64,000 nucleotides of DNA. Origin: Flavobacteriaceae bacterium. Its GTDB lineage: Bacteria > Bacteroidota > Bacteroidia > Flavobacteriales > Flavobacteriaceae. The DNA is taken from positions 62,001 through 126,000 of the forward strand of contig NVXD01000005.1 of the NCBI GenBank assembly GCA_002746415.1. The letters run 5' to 3'. Of the stretch, positions 18,306-27,646 are shown piece by piece. The translations under genes were made by a program, and so were the position numbers. The notes under the pieces are model-generated. The model ran no database searches, was not told where the DNA came from, and saw nothing but the letters and a program-made list of their open reading frames with translations. The first letter of the stretch is position 1; each line of letters begins with the position of its first letter.

Positions 18306-20978
18306 TTATTCATAAATGTCATTCTCAGGATTTCCACCAGCCATTAAATAAGCCAATAAATCTTTTAGTTCTTCCTCATTTAAGCGGTTTATGGTTCCTG
18401 GAGGCATTAGGGATAAAGTTGAAAGTTTCACCTCTACAACCTGATCTTTTGGAATATTTCTGAGAAGATCAAGGGCATATGGATTTTGAGAAATAATGTA
18501 ATTTTCATCGTCCTCATTCATAAGTCTACCAACAACTGATTGTCCATTTTTTAGGGAATATACAGAAGTATTATATTGGTCAGAAATAACCTTGTTAGGT
18601 TCAATAATAGACTCCAACATATCCTCTAAGGAAAAACGAGTTCCCAATTGTGTTAAATCAGGACCAATATTTTCACCCTCTCCTTGCATGCTATGACAAG
18701 TGATACAGTTGGTTGCAATAAACATGTTTTTCCCTTGCTCAAAATCTCTTATCCCCAAACCATTACTCAATAAAGGAGCTATATCCTCCTCTTTCCAATT
18801 TCTTCCAGGCCCTTTGGGCTGGACTGCTTTGACCAATTCATTTCCGGATCCACTAAGTAAAGAAACTCCTGACATCTCATCATAATACTCAAACTCATTT
18901 TCAGGGACATGCGTTAAGGCTTTCTTCCTTGCTTTATCAATAAAACCAATATAACTATTTCCTGCTTTGAACGAAAAGGCCTTATAAAACCATTTAAAAT
19001 ATTGCTCCCTAAGTTCAGGCGTCCATCCTTTGCTCACAGTACTCAGCACCATGCCATAATAGGTATGCTGTGCAGGAGGAAGACTCTTGAGGGTTTTGGC
19101 AATATCCATTCCGTATTGGGGATTTCTCAAAATTAAATCAGAGGCATCTGTAGCAGTATTGGCCATTACGGAAGCATTCTCACCTTGTTTGGACTCCAAT
19201 AAAGCCAAGGTTTTGCTGGCCAATTTTGGATCATCCAAATAGGCTAATATTTTGCTCAACAATTGATTTTTTACATCGGTTTTGGCTGGATAATGGGGAG
19301 TAAGTCTGTTTATTACTTTATTCTGAAGCGAAGTTGCTGGTTTTCCAAAACGAGATAAGGACAACTCATATGCACGTAACAAATCTATTTGATTCTTACT
19401 AGAAAGCCCATTATAGTCTATCTCCAACAATTTGCTCAACATACGTTCACGCTGTGATTTATCGGCATGTTTTGACAAAGCAACAATACCCTGTGTCAAA
19501 GCCACTGGGTCTTTCTCTTCATAAACCCTTTCCTGCCAACTTTGTAGCGGTTGATGTTCAACTGCCAGACGCGCAGCATATTGAATAAAACGATCCTTAT
19601 GGTTCAAATAAGGCCATGCAAAATCAACAGCCCCTTCTTTGTATCCATTATGATATCCCTCCAATTGTTTTCTGATTTTGTTCTCCTTAGTTTCCGCAAC
19701 AGCGGCTTTAGAAATCTGAGCTTTATCAGAAACGTCAGCATCGCCATCATAGTACACCCTGTAGAGATCAGAATCCAATCTACGCCCTCCGGTCATGAAA
19801 TACATGGCACCATCAGGACCAATGACACCATCAGTCAAAGGCAAGGGTATTCCAGATAAGAACTCTTCCTTTTCACCAACATATGAAGCACCCTTGGGTT
19901 GTAGATGAACCGCATAGATAATTCCAAAACTCCAATCAAAAGCAAACAAACTTTGTCGATACCGCTCTGGAAATTTTGCGTATTCACCATACATTACATT
20001 TGTTGGAGATCCTTGACCTATATTTAAAACAGCTGGTAAATTATCGGGATAGGCAGAAGACCATTTTCCATTACCCGTACGCCAGCCAAATTCACTTCCG
20101 CTGGTTACATGACAAATCCGAGTAGGCCTGTACCAAGGCATTCCCATATCCCATTCCATATCCGAATCATAAGTAAACAAATCACCAAACTCATTAAAAG
20201 CAATATCAAATGCGTTCCGGAACCCAGCACCCACCAATTCCCAGTGCTTACCCTCTGGGTCAATTTTAGCAATCCATCCACCAGGAGCACCTCGGCTATT
20301 GGCATGACCTCTTGGGTCTTTAATTTGAGGAAAAAGATTATCGTCTTGCCAAACTTTTGGCAAGCGGTATGCATCCATCTCCGGAATATCGGTATGATTT
20401 CCAGCAATTAGATAGAGTGATTCACCTTCTGGACCCAATATTATACTATGAGGGCCATGTTCACCAGCTCCATTCATTTCCTTCAATAGGGTTATTTTAT
20501 CAAATTGATCATCATCATTAGTATCTTGAAGTCGATACAAGCCACTGGTTTTTTCAAATTCTTCATTACCCCAATGATTGACCATTACGTATAAACTGTT
20601 GAAAGCGTATAACAATCCTTGGGCGTAACCCATTTGAATTATTGAATCTGGCTGCTGCTCACCAGTTTGCATTTTGAGCTTTTCAATTTCTGGTGTAAGC
20701 GAATCAGCCCCTATGGGTGCCAATTTCAGACGATAAAGCGCGCCATATTGATCAGAAGTAATTAATCTACCCTTGTCATCAAAGGTCATGGCCACCCAAG
20801 AGCCTAGTTCATTTTCGGATGGACTGTACAAATGTTCTGCATGAAAACCAGTTTGCAACTTAAGTTTTTCAATTTTAGGGTCGAGCTGTTGTGCGTTTTC
20901 TGATACAGAATTTTTATCTCTATTACATGATGTTGTTAACAAAATTGCAAAGGAAATTACTAGAAATAATCGATACAT
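18306..20978 (-). CDS. beta-propeller / HEAT / cytochrome c lipoprotein (PVC-type dehydrogenase)
   Basis: About 890 residues. A lipoprotein signal ends LLTTSC. A beta-propeller resembling soluble glucose/sorbosone dehydrogenases follows (about 40-420; AMTFDDKGRLITSDQYGALY, GPHSIILGPEGESLYLIAGN). An alpha-helical repeat region lies at about 440-700, and a C-terminal cytochrome c domain carries CITCH near residue 760 and a methionine-containing region (LMPPGTINRL). It likely oxidises a sugar and passes electrons to a c-type heme outside the cytoplasm; the substrate is inferred only from the neighbourhood. The ATG at 20978 (MYRLFLVISF) is preferred over an upstream non-ATG frame extension because it gives a clean signal peptide. 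Confidence 0.85.
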   Translation of the reverse strand: MYRLFLVISFAILLTTSCNRDKNSVSENAQQLDPKIEKLKLQTGFHAEHLYSPSENELGSWVAMTFDDKGRLITSDQYGALYRLKLAPIGADSLTPEIEKLKMQTGEQQPDSIIQMGYAQGLLYAFNSLYVMVNHWGNEEFEKTSGLYRLQDTNDDDQFDKITLLKEMNGAGEHGPHSIILGPEGESLYLIAGNHTDIPEMDAYRLPKVWQDDNLFPQIKDPRGHANSRGAPGGWIAKIDPEGKHWELVGAGFRNAFDIAFNEFGDLFTYDSDMEWDMGMPWYRPTRICHVTSGSEFGWRTGNGKWSSAYPDNLPAVLNIGQGSPTNVMYGEYAKFPERYRQSLFAFDWSFGIIYAVHLQPKGASYVGEKEEFLSGIPLPLTDGVIGPDGAMYFMTGGRRLDSDLYRVYYDGDADVSDKAQISKAAVAETKENKIRKQLEGYHNGYKEGAVDFAWPYLNHKDRFIQYAARLAVEHQPLQSWQERVYEEKDPVALTQGIVALSKHADKSQRERMLSKLLEIDYNGLSSKNQIDLLRAYELSLSRFGKPATSLQNKVINRLTPHYPAKTDVKNQLLSKILAYLDDPKLASKTLALLESKQGENASVMANTATDASDLILRNPQYGMDIAKTLKSLPPAQHTYYGMVLSTVSKGWTPELREQYFKWFYKAFSFKAGNSYIGFIDKARKKALTHVPENEFEYYDEMSGVSLLSGSGNELVKAVQPKGPGRNWKEEDIAPLLSNGLGIRDFEQGKNMFIATNCITCHSMQGEGENIGPDLTQLGTRFSLEDMLESIIEPNKVISDQYNTSVYSLKNGQSVVGRLMNEDDENYIISQNPYALDLLRNIPKDQVVEVKLSTLSLMPPGTINRLNEEELKDLLAYLMAGGNPENDIYE

Positions 20979-21005
20979 GAAATAATAGTTATTAGTTAGA
21001 ATCAA

Positions 21006-21313
21006 AAAATAATCAAGTAGTTAAAAAATAAGCTACTCATGCCTTTATCAAAGACATAAGCACCTAAATATACACTTAATTTAATTAAAACTTAGGGTTC
21101 AAATCCGCTTTTACATCAGACAAAATATAAAGTAAAGTTTTTATATTTTTCGTGTTGCTTTTTTAAATTTCGCTCCCCTTTAAAAAGGGTTATTTAAGGG
21201 GCTAATATTTACTAAAATAGTATCCAACCAAATGCCAAGCTACCAAAATAAAAGGAATTGTATTATTTTGCAATCTAATCTCAAGATTTAGATACGTATT
21301 TAAAATAAAATAT
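21006..21313. other. divergent control region with a palindromic element
   Basis: This 308-bp AT-rich gap separates the minus-strand cytochrome gene from the plus-strand mutarotase gene and must hold promoters for both; no clear TAnnTTTG box was found. Near 21175-21201 CCCCTTTAAA and TTTAAGGGG form an imperfect inverted repeat with one bulge. CCTTT/AAAGG inside it can pair differently. It resembles short C/G-rich palindromes scattered in flavobacterial intergenic DNA, from memory only. Confidence 0.4.
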
Positions 21314-21652
21314 ATGAAAAGACATTGCCTAGCGCTAGATTTAAAAAATGACGAAGCACTTATTGCTTCCTATGAAAAATACCACCGAAATGTATGGCCC
21401 GCAGTATTGGACAGTTTAAATAATTCTGGCATTGAACATATGGAAATCTATAGAATAAGCAACCGCTTGTTCATGATTATTGAGGTAGAAGACTCTTTTT
21501 CTTTTGAGAAAAAGGGGCAAATGGATGCTGATAACACCAAAGTTCAGGAATGGGAAGTTTTAATGTGGAAATACCAGCAAGCATTACCAATTGCTAAACC
21601 AGGTGAAAAATGGTTGCCAATGGAAAAAATATTTGAATTTCCAGTACAGTAA
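21314..21652 (+). CDS. L-rhamnose mutarotase-like protein
   Basis: A 112-residue protein of the RhaM/YiiL (DUF718) dimeric ferredoxin-like family, which interconverts alpha and beta anomers of L-rhamnose or L-fucose. Matching features are an N-terminal MKRHCLALDLKND, the YEKYHRNVWPAVLDSL helix containing the catalytic His region (near residue 24), GIEHMEIYRISNRLFMI, and the C-terminal KWLPMEKIFEF. It is the only plus-strand gene within the left part of the sugar island and points to a 6-deoxysugar as a substrate. A minus-oriented terminator follows it directly. Which deoxysugar is used cannot be told. Confidence 0.87.
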   Translation: MKRHCLALDLKNDEALIASYEKYHRNVWPAVLDSLNNSGIEHMEIYRISNRLFMIIEVEDSFSFEKKGQMDADNTKVQEWEVLMWKYQQALPIAKPGEKWLPMEKIFEFPVQ

Positions 21653-21657
21653 CAAAT

Positions 21658-21687
21658 AAAAAAGCATCCCTTATTTCATGGGATGCT
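21658..21687 (-). terminator. intrinsic terminator of the sulfatase transcript
   Basis: On the minus strand AGCATCCC (21687-21680) pairs with GGGATGCT (21670-21663), loop of nine bases, followed by six T. The T-tract exists only in this orientation, so it ends the minus-strand sulfatase group. Its first arm lies inside a relic gene tail that includes a TAA stop at 21673-21671. Confidence 0.75.
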
Positions 21688-21738
21688 CTTTCAATAATTC
21701 GTCTGCTAGATAAAACCGTTCTATATCTTTAATTTTAT
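21671..21738 (-). pseudogene. relic of the 3' end of a cytochrome-type gene
   Basis: These 68 bp match the last 68 bp of the SGNH-propeller-cytochrome gene (23367-23434) with about seven differences; the first 35 positions are identical. Read on the minus strand the relic gives IKDIERFYLADELLKEHPMK and a stop, while the intact gene ends IKDKEGFYLPDELLKEHPMK. It is in a different frame from the sulfatase gene that ends 5 bp upstream and has no start codon, so it is not a gene now. The sulfatase gene sits between the two copies. Confidence 0.85.
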
Positions 21739-21743
21739 AGGGT

Positions 21744-23288
21744 TTACTCCTTAATCTTCATAAGATTGATATAAATGGATTTCAACTCTAAATCATCGTC
21801 CATTGTCTTTTGCAAGTCGATTAGATCCTTGAACATCGTCTGAACCTTTTGGGCATAGTCCGGATTATCCGACAAATCATTTATTTCTTTGGGGTCGTTT
21901 TCAAGATTAAACAACAAGACCTTATCTATTTTCGGATAGACAAGCAGTTTATAACCGTCTTTCCTTATCATTCTTTGGTAATCTACATAAGCCCCATAAA
22001 CGGCATCATAGTGACTATGCTGTTCTTGTCCCTTTATGATGTCCATAAAGCTGTTAAACTGAACATAAGCTGGTTTTTGTATCCCCGCAAGTTCAAGACT
22101 AGTCGCCATAATATCCTGTAAATAAACATCTTGGTTCATTTTTTTACCCTCGGGTATATTAGGCCCTACCACTATTAACGGCACCCTGATGCTATGATCA
22201 AAGAGGCTCTGTTTACCAATTAATCCATGTTGACCAACAGATAGCCCATGATCTGATGCAAAGAAAATGTACGTATTGTTCATTTTGCCTGAATCCTCCA
22301 AAGCATCCAATATCTCGCCAATTTGTTCATCAAGATGCGAAATACTAGCATAGTATTCCTGCCTGTGCTTCTTAATCGCGTATTCCGTTCTTGGAAAAGG
22401 TGCCAAAGCCTCATCTCTAAGGAAAGCTGTATTTCCAATTTCGTTCTTCCAAGGGTATTCAGGTAAAAAATTCGCAGGCACCTTAATTTTATCCAAAGGA
22501 TACATATCTAAAAATTTTTGAGGTGCTTGTCTCGGATCATGTGGAGCATTAAATGCTAAGTACATAAAATATGGGTTATCCTTTGTTTTGGCATCTTTTA
22601 TAAAATCAAAGGCATCCTCCTTTACTACTTCGCTCCAATGTTTCCCACCTTCCCAAAAACCTCCTTGAAGAGAATCCGTTGGAAGCCATTCATTATCATT
22701 TTGATTTAAGGGGCGAGCATATCCAACAGGCATATAGCTGTTCCAATCTTTCATATCGCCAGATGCTGTCCTCCATTTTTTTTCTGCAACATTCAGCTCA
22801 TTTCTTCTATCACCAGGCATACCTGGTCGAATATGAGCTGTGTGTGCAAAAATCTCATCGGCGGGAGCCGCTACATGCCACTTACCAGTCACGTATGTTT
22901 TATACCCCTTATTTTCAAGTAGTTTGCTCCAAGTCTGGGATAAGGCCAGAGCATCCTTTTTTGCCCATAAGCTATCTTTTTGTTTTGCATTCCACATAAA
23001 CGAGCCAGAAATCATCATCGACCTTGATGCAACACACACCGCCCCATGCCATCCGCCCATATTATAGGCATGAGTAAATGTAGTTCCTGAATTCACCAAG
23101 CGGTCCAGGTTTGGTGTGTAAATTTCAGTGTTCCCTAAAGCTCTAACACTTTCATAGGTTTGATCATCCGTATAAATAAAAACAATATTCGGAGCTTTCG
23201 TTTTTAATTCATTTTCTTTACCACTATTAGACGCTGGCTTACAGGCCGTAACCAGAATTACCAATAACCATATTACATGCTTCATCAT
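21744..23288 (-). CDS. sulfatase lipoprotein
   Basis: A type I sulfatase of the alkaline phosphatase superfamily, about 514 residues, with a lipoprotein signal (LLVILVTAC). The nucleophile motif is CVASR near residue 85, a C-x-A-S-R variant needing conversion of Cys to formylglycine. Metal-binding TDD lies near 42 and the later HGL...GKQSLFDHSIRVPLIVV segment is present. ATGs at 23288 and 23285 both give a good signal peptide; the frame extension before them starts with TTG. It would remove sulfate from a carbohydrate outside the cytoplasm. No maturase gene is in the window. It lies between two copies of a 68-bp repeat. Confidence 0.93.
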   Translation of the reverse strand: MMKHVIWLLVILVTACKPASNSGKENELKTKAPNIVFIYTDDQTYESVRALGNTEIYTPNLDRLVNSGTTFTHAYNMGGWHGAVCVASRSMMISGSFMWNAKQKDSLWAKKDALALSQTWSKLLENKGYKTYVTGKWHVAAPADEIFAHTAHIRPGMPGDRRNELNVAEKKWRTASGDMKDWNSYMPVGYARPLNQNDNEWLPTDSLQGGFWEGGKHWSEVVKEDAFDFIKDAKTKDNPYFMYLAFNAPHDPRQAPQKFLDMYPLDKIKVPANFLPEYPWKNEIGNTAFLRDEALAPFPRTEYAIKKHRQEYYASISHLDEQIGEILDALEDSGKMNNTYIFFASDHGLSVGQHGLIGKQSLFDHSIRVPLIVVGPNIPEGKKMNQDVYLQDIMATSLELAGIQKPAYVQFNSFMDIIKGQEQHSHYDAVYGAYVDYQRMIRKDGYKLLVYPKIDKVLLFNLENDPKEINDLSDNPDYAQKVQTMFKDLIDLQKTMDDDLELKSIYINLMKIKE

Positions 23289-23366
23289 TTTCAAAACTGC
23301 ATTTAGTTATCCTAAGATATTATAATCTTCAGGAACATATATTGAAGTGATTAAAATTTACCCCCT

Positions 23367-26300
23367 TTATTTCATGGGATGCTCTTTCAATAATTCGTCT
23401 GGCAGATAAAATCCTTCTTTATCCTTGATTTTATCTCGAACCTCTTTCACCTTATTCGGGGATATGGCAGAAGCATTATTGCCAAATGAATTTCGCACAT
23501 AGGTTAATACGGCAGCTATTTCCTCGTCATTAAGCATCCCACCAAAAGGAGTCATAGGCACTTGCCCAGGGTACTTTTTGCCAAGAACCTCAATCGGACC
23601 TATTAGTCCATTAAGTGTAAGCTTTATAAGACGTTCCTCATCTCCGGTTACCCAAGGCACACCAGCCAAGGGAGGGAATTGTGAGGCACTCAGCCCCTTA
23701 CCATCTGGTTGATGACAAGTAGCACAAAAACCTTCTCTTTCGTAAATAACTGCGCCTTTAATAAATAGTTCTCTTTGTTCACCTTTTAAATTGGCAGCCA
23801 AACCAGAGTCGTCAATGGTTTTAACATTCTTCCATTCATTAAGGCTCGATTGGTTAAAATGAGCAATTGTTGCCTCAAACGGTTGTATCATCCAATCGTC
23901 AAGTGGTTTTTTAATCACTTCATCTAATATATCTAACCCCGTTTCTTTATCAAGCCAAGATGCAGCAGCTATTGTTTCTAAACGAACGCGAGCATTTTCA
24001 TCATTTGCAGCAATTTTTAATAAGGCTACCTGGTTTTCAATTTGATGGCCAGCATACCGTAACACTTTTACCGCTGCAGCACGGGCTCTAAAATCCTTGG
24101 CATTCAACATTTTCTCAAGAAGGTCTTCGTTAATGTCGTTCAACCCCCAAGTAACCCAAAGTGCTTCTAGAACATGATGTTCATATGTACCATCGTTCTT
24201 ATCCAAGTCCTTGACCCAAGTGTCCAATTTTGCCAATACCTCATCTTTGTCCCTTGTCCTTAATTCTCTTTTAGTACGGTATCTTGTTCTAAATTCAGGC
24301 AATTTCAAATTATCCAATAACTCTTCAACTGAAGCATCCGTAATCTTCGCGGGTTTCACCAATGGCCTTGATGGATAGGTAAGTCTATACACTCTACCGT
24401 GCGCATGATCTCGTAATGGATCTCGTGCATTATGTTGCATATGACCTATTAAAACATTGTGCCAATCCAAGAAATACAGAGAGCCATCAGGTGCAAATTC
24501 CATATCAACGGGTCTAAAATTAGGGTCCGTAGATGTAATCAAATCTAATCTATGCTTACTAACATAACTTGCAGATTCTGGATCATCCACTATCGTATGT
24601 TGTTTTGTGCCTAAAAAGCCAATGGTATTATTGATCAACAAATCCCCTTGGACCTCATCTGGAAAATGCCTACTTGAAATAAATTCAAGTCCAGATGTTG
24701 GCCTAACTCGATGTTCATTTTCAATTAAATTCTTAGGTAAAGGTGAAGCAACGCCATATCTGGGTTTAATAGTGCCCGGCATCATCCAAGTCATATCTGG
24801 ACCAGAAGTGTGGGCGAAAAAATTTTGCCCCCAATCATCAAAGGCTATACCCCAAGGATTAGGAATAGGCAATTGTGCGGTACGTTCTAAATGATGTCGT
24901 TGCGGACTGTATCGATAAAAGCCACCATTAGTTCCTCGAACAGGGCCATAGGCCGTTTCAACATTTGTATGCAAAAACACCCCTTCTGCCATATAAAGAG
25001 CGCCTGATGGATCAGCCGCGAAGGCACTGATGGCATGGTGGGTATCATGATCATCAAAACCACTTAAAATCACTTCGGTCTCATCTGCTTTATCATCCCC
25101 ATCGGTATCTTTAAGCAAAACTAAATTGGTTCCTTGGGAGACATAGACTCCTTCTGGAGCAAACTCAAAACCAATGGTAAGATGCAATCCATCAGCAAAG
25201 GTAGTTTGCTTATCAGCCTTACCATCTTTGTCCGTATCTTCCAAGATGATCAATTTGTCATTGGGCTTACTATCCCCTGGCTTATAATGTGGATAGCTGG
25301 GCATTACCCCTACCCATAACCTACCTTTATTATCAAAGGACATTTGAACAGGATTGGCCAAATCTTCAAATTCTTTTTCAGAGGCAAAAAGTTCTAATTT
25401 ATATCCTTTAGGCACTTTCAATTTATCAAGGGCATCCTGTCCATATAGATATTCAGGGTTACCAGATCCATTAACATCCTTGTAATTGGTCTTTACTTCT
25501 GGCAATTTTTTGGTGTTTGCATCCAAGGCTACTAAATCTGTTGTATTGCCCTGAGCGGCATTCCAAATTGCTCTATCCCGATTGGCCGTCATTTCATAGA
25601 TTTTTTCTTTTTCATAGGGATAGTTGTCTGGTCCAAAAGGGTCGTAGCGCCTTCCCCAAGCATGAACACCATTCGGAAGTTTTATATCGTTATGCCAGAA
25701 CCAATTCTTTTCGGTTACTGCGGCATGCACCGATGCTCTATTAGCTTCTGCTTTACTTTTATTTTTACCAAATATTTGATCTGCCAATAGTTTTGCAAAC
25801 TTTTGATAACCCAAATCATTTAATTGGAATCCATCAGCAGTCAAATCCGCTTCATTAGAATCAAACCACTTTTTGGTGGTTACAAATGCATCTACAAAAA
25901 GCACACTATCCATTGCGGCTACTTCTCGCATTACATCTGTGTACAATTGAAGGTTCTTGTTTTCTTCAATACCATCTGGGAGGTCCATTTTAGCAGAGAG
26001 ATTTTCAAAAGCAATCGGTGAAACCAATGCAAGAAGAGGCCTCGACGCTCCATTATATTTTTGCTTCTTGGTATGTTCGATAAAAGCATGAAGCTCATTC
26101 CTATAATTTTCCAAGCCTTCAATACCCTGAAAAGATTCATTGTACCCAAAAAAAGCAATGATCACATCAGCTTCTAAATTCGTAAGCCATTCATCTTCAG
26201 TGGGAAAATGTCCTCTACTCCCTGATTTGTTGGCAAGCTCTGTTTGAAATTTTTCAGCGCCTGGAAAAGCCCAAGGCGACTTTCGTGAAGAATGCGGACG

Positions 26301-26558
26301 GAAACCAGGGGTATTACCTCCATCGGCCATATTCCGAATGAACAATAAACTGTCAGGGTAGCGCAAATGCATCTCCGTCTCAAAATGACCGAAATTCATC
26401 ATTCGTGAACCCAAATTATTTCCAATCAGAACAATATGTGATTCTTTCTGCAACTGTAATCCTGTATTTTTTCTACCACAGCTTGAAATTGCCACAGCAA
26501 TGCAAAGCATTGTGATTACTTTACCTAATTGTCCATTTTTCATAATCCTTTTGGTCAT
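23367..26558 (-). CDS. SGNH hydrolase - beta-propeller - HEAT - cytochrome c fusion lipoprotein
   Basis: A 1063-residue multi-domain protein. It has a lipoprotein signal (AVAISSC), an N-terminal SGNH/GDSL hydrolase-like domain (about 35-275; HIVLIGNNLGSRMM, VIIAFFGYNESF, DGFQLNDLGYQKFA), and a PVC-type beta-propeller (about 375-720; PVQMSFDNKGRLWVGVMPSY, WGIAFDDWGQNFF). HEAT-like helical repeats (about 740-900) and a cytochrome c with CATCH near residue 945 follow. The usual catalytic Ser of GDSL enzymes is not evident (GNN in place of GDS), so esterase activity is uncertain. An alternative ATG is at 26543. It lies 29 bp from the Gfo/Idh/MocA gene upstream, likely in one operon. Confidence 0.85.
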   Translation of the reverse strand: MTKRIMKNGQLGKVITMLCIAVAISSCGRKNTGLQLQKESHIVLIGNNLGSRMMNFGHFETEMHLRYPDSLLFIRNMADGGNTPGFRPHSSRKSPWAFPGAEKFQTELANKSGSRGHFPTEDEWLTNLEADVIIAFFGYNESFQGIEGLENYRNELHAFIEHTKKQKYNGASRPLLALVSPIAFENLSAKMDLPDGIEENKNLQLYTDVMREVAAMDSVLFVDAFVTTKKWFDSNEADLTADGFQLNDLGYQKFAKLLADQIFGKNKSKAEANRASVHAAVTEKNWFWHNDIKLPNGVHAWGRRYDPFGPDNYPYEKEKIYEMTANRDRAIWNAAQGNTTDLVALDANTKKLPEVKTNYKDVNGSGNPEYLYGQDALDKLKVPKGYKLELFASEKEFEDLANPVQMSFDNKGRLWVGVMPSYPHYKPGDSKPNDKLIILEDTDKDGKADKQTTFADGLHLTIGFEFAPEGVYVSQGTNLVLLKDTDGDDKADETEVILSGFDDHDTHHAISAFAADPSGALYMAEGVFLHTNVETAYGPVRGTNGGFYRYSPQRHHLERTAQLPIPNPWGIAFDDWGQNFFAHTSGPDMTWMMPGTIKPRYGVASPLPKNLIENEHRVRPTSGLEFISSRHFPDEVQGDLLINNTIGFLGTKQHTIVDDPESASYVSKHRLDLITSTDPNFRPVDMEFAPDGSLYFLDWHNVLIGHMQHNARDPLRDHAHGRVYRLTYPSRPLVKPAKITDASVEELLDNLKLPEFRTRYRTKRELRTRDKDEVLAKLDTWVKDLDKNDGTYEHHVLEALWVTWGLNDINEDLLEKMLNAKDFRARAAAVKVLRYAGHQIENQVALLKIAANDENARVRLETIAAASWLDKETGLDILDEVIKKPLDDWMIQPFEATIAHFNQSSLNEWKNVKTIDDSGLAANLKGEQRELFIKGAVIYEREGFCATCHQPDGKGLSASQFPPLAGVPWVTGDEERLIKLTLNGLIGPIEVLGKKYPGQVPMTPFGGMLNDEEIAAVLTYVRNSFGNNASAISPNKVKEVRDKIKDKEGFYLPDELLKEHPMK

Positions 26559-26587
26559 TTGATTTGTATTTATTTTTTCATTCCCTA

Positions 26588-27556
26588 CTAAAAAGAAACA
26601 TGGATCCCTTCTGCTACTGATTTCTCACAGGCTTCAATGATACGTTGGCAGGTAATTGCATCTTCCAAAGATGACAATGGTTCCATACCTTTTCTTAAGA
26701 CGTTATCAATAAAATGCGTCACAGTATTTTTAATGGATTCCGGATAACATTGATAGGTTTGTGAATGCGCACCATTTCGATCATTAATTACAAAGTCACG
26801 ATAACTATATCTTGTACTTCCTTTGGTTCCTATCACTTTTATGATACATGACCATGGATCCCCTGCATGATCATCATTAGCGAAGCTTGCACATAAATGA
26901 CTAAGGGTGCCATTTTGCATTTGAATATTGGCCATGGCCACATTTTCTTGTGGTGCCAAAGTTGCATCAACTGTATTTTTTAAACAGGATATGGTTTTGG
27001 GAGTACCAGCCAAATACAGCATTGTATAACTGTGATGTGTTAATATTTGTCGAATAACCCCTGGATAACGGGCTCTTATATCATCGGCATGATGGATATT
27101 GTACATCATATAAAATTGGGTGATATCGCCCAACTTACCACTTTGAATCATGGATTGTGCTCTGCGAATACCCGGTTCGTAGATATAATTATGCACTGGC
27201 ATGCACTTAACGCCTGCCGTAGTTATGGCATTTTGCATTTGCGCTAACTCAACAATGCTAGATGCAGCTGGTTTCTCAACAAGTATATGCTTACCAGCTT
27301 CAGCAGCTTTAATGGTATACTCACAATGTGTTTCCATATTGGTAAGGATGAAAACGGCATCTATTTTCGAATCATTCAACAATTCATCAACAGTAGTATA
27401 AATTTCGCAATCATATTGTCCAGCTTTGACTTGTCCCTTTTCAATTGTCCTATTCCAAAGACCTATGAGTTCCGCTCCTTCCAACTCATTGATAGCTTCA
27501 GCATGTAAATCTGCTATGTCGCCTGCTCCGATAAATCCAATTCCAATATTTTTCAA
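26588..27556 (-). CDS. Gfo/Idh/MocA family oxidoreductase (first copy)
   Basis: A 322-residue NAD(P)-dependent sugar oxidoreductase. The N-terminal Rossmann fold shows GFIGAGDIADLHAEAI (about 7-22) and the family EKP motif (LVEKPAAS near 93). The C-terminal alpha/beta domain contains the His-rich segments HNYIYEPG and TRYSYRDFV. It starts with TTG at 27556 since no ATG is in frame nearby. Such enzymes oxidise or reduce sugar carbons, for example C3. It differs clearly from the second copy at 29.9 kb, so each may act on a different sugar or step. It follows the epimerase gene with a 90-bp structured gap. Confidence 0.9.
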   Translation of the reverse strand: MKNIGIGFIGAGDIADLHAEAINELEGAELIGLWNRTIEKGQVKAGQYDCEIYTTVDELLNDSKIDAVFILTNMETHCEYTIKAAEAGKHILVEKPAASSIVELAQMQNAITTAGVKCMPVHNYIYEPGIRRAQSMIQSGKLGDITQFYMMYNIHHADDIRARYPGVIRQILTHHSYTMLYLAGTPKTISCLKNTVDATLAPQENVAMANIQMQNGTLSHLCASFANDDHAGDPWSCIIKVIGTKGSTRYSYRDFVINDRNGAHSQTYQCYPESIKNTVTHFIDNVLRKGMEPLSSLEDAITCQRIIEACEKSVAEGIHVSF

Positions 27557-27619
27557 ATTAATAGAAATTTTATTACTATCCGTATTTTAATCATTCACTA
27601 TTGGCAGACCATTTACTAT

Positions 27620-27644
27620 GGGATACCAAATCCCACTATGTGGG
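27620..27644 (-). other. two overlapping hairpins in the operon gap
   Basis: GGGAT (27620-27624) can pair with ATCCC (27630-27634), or CCCAC (27632-27636) with GTGGG (27640-27644). Both use the bases 27632-27634, so only one can form at a time. No T-tract follows. It might tune expression between the epimerase and the oxidoreductase genes, or be chance. Confidence 0.35.
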
Positions 27645-27646
27645 CT

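Noticed and set aside
21100-21120. GGGTTCAAATCC sequence resembling a tRNA T-loop
   Set aside because: The flanking bases cannot form a T-stem and no acceptor, D or anticodon arm is found nearby.
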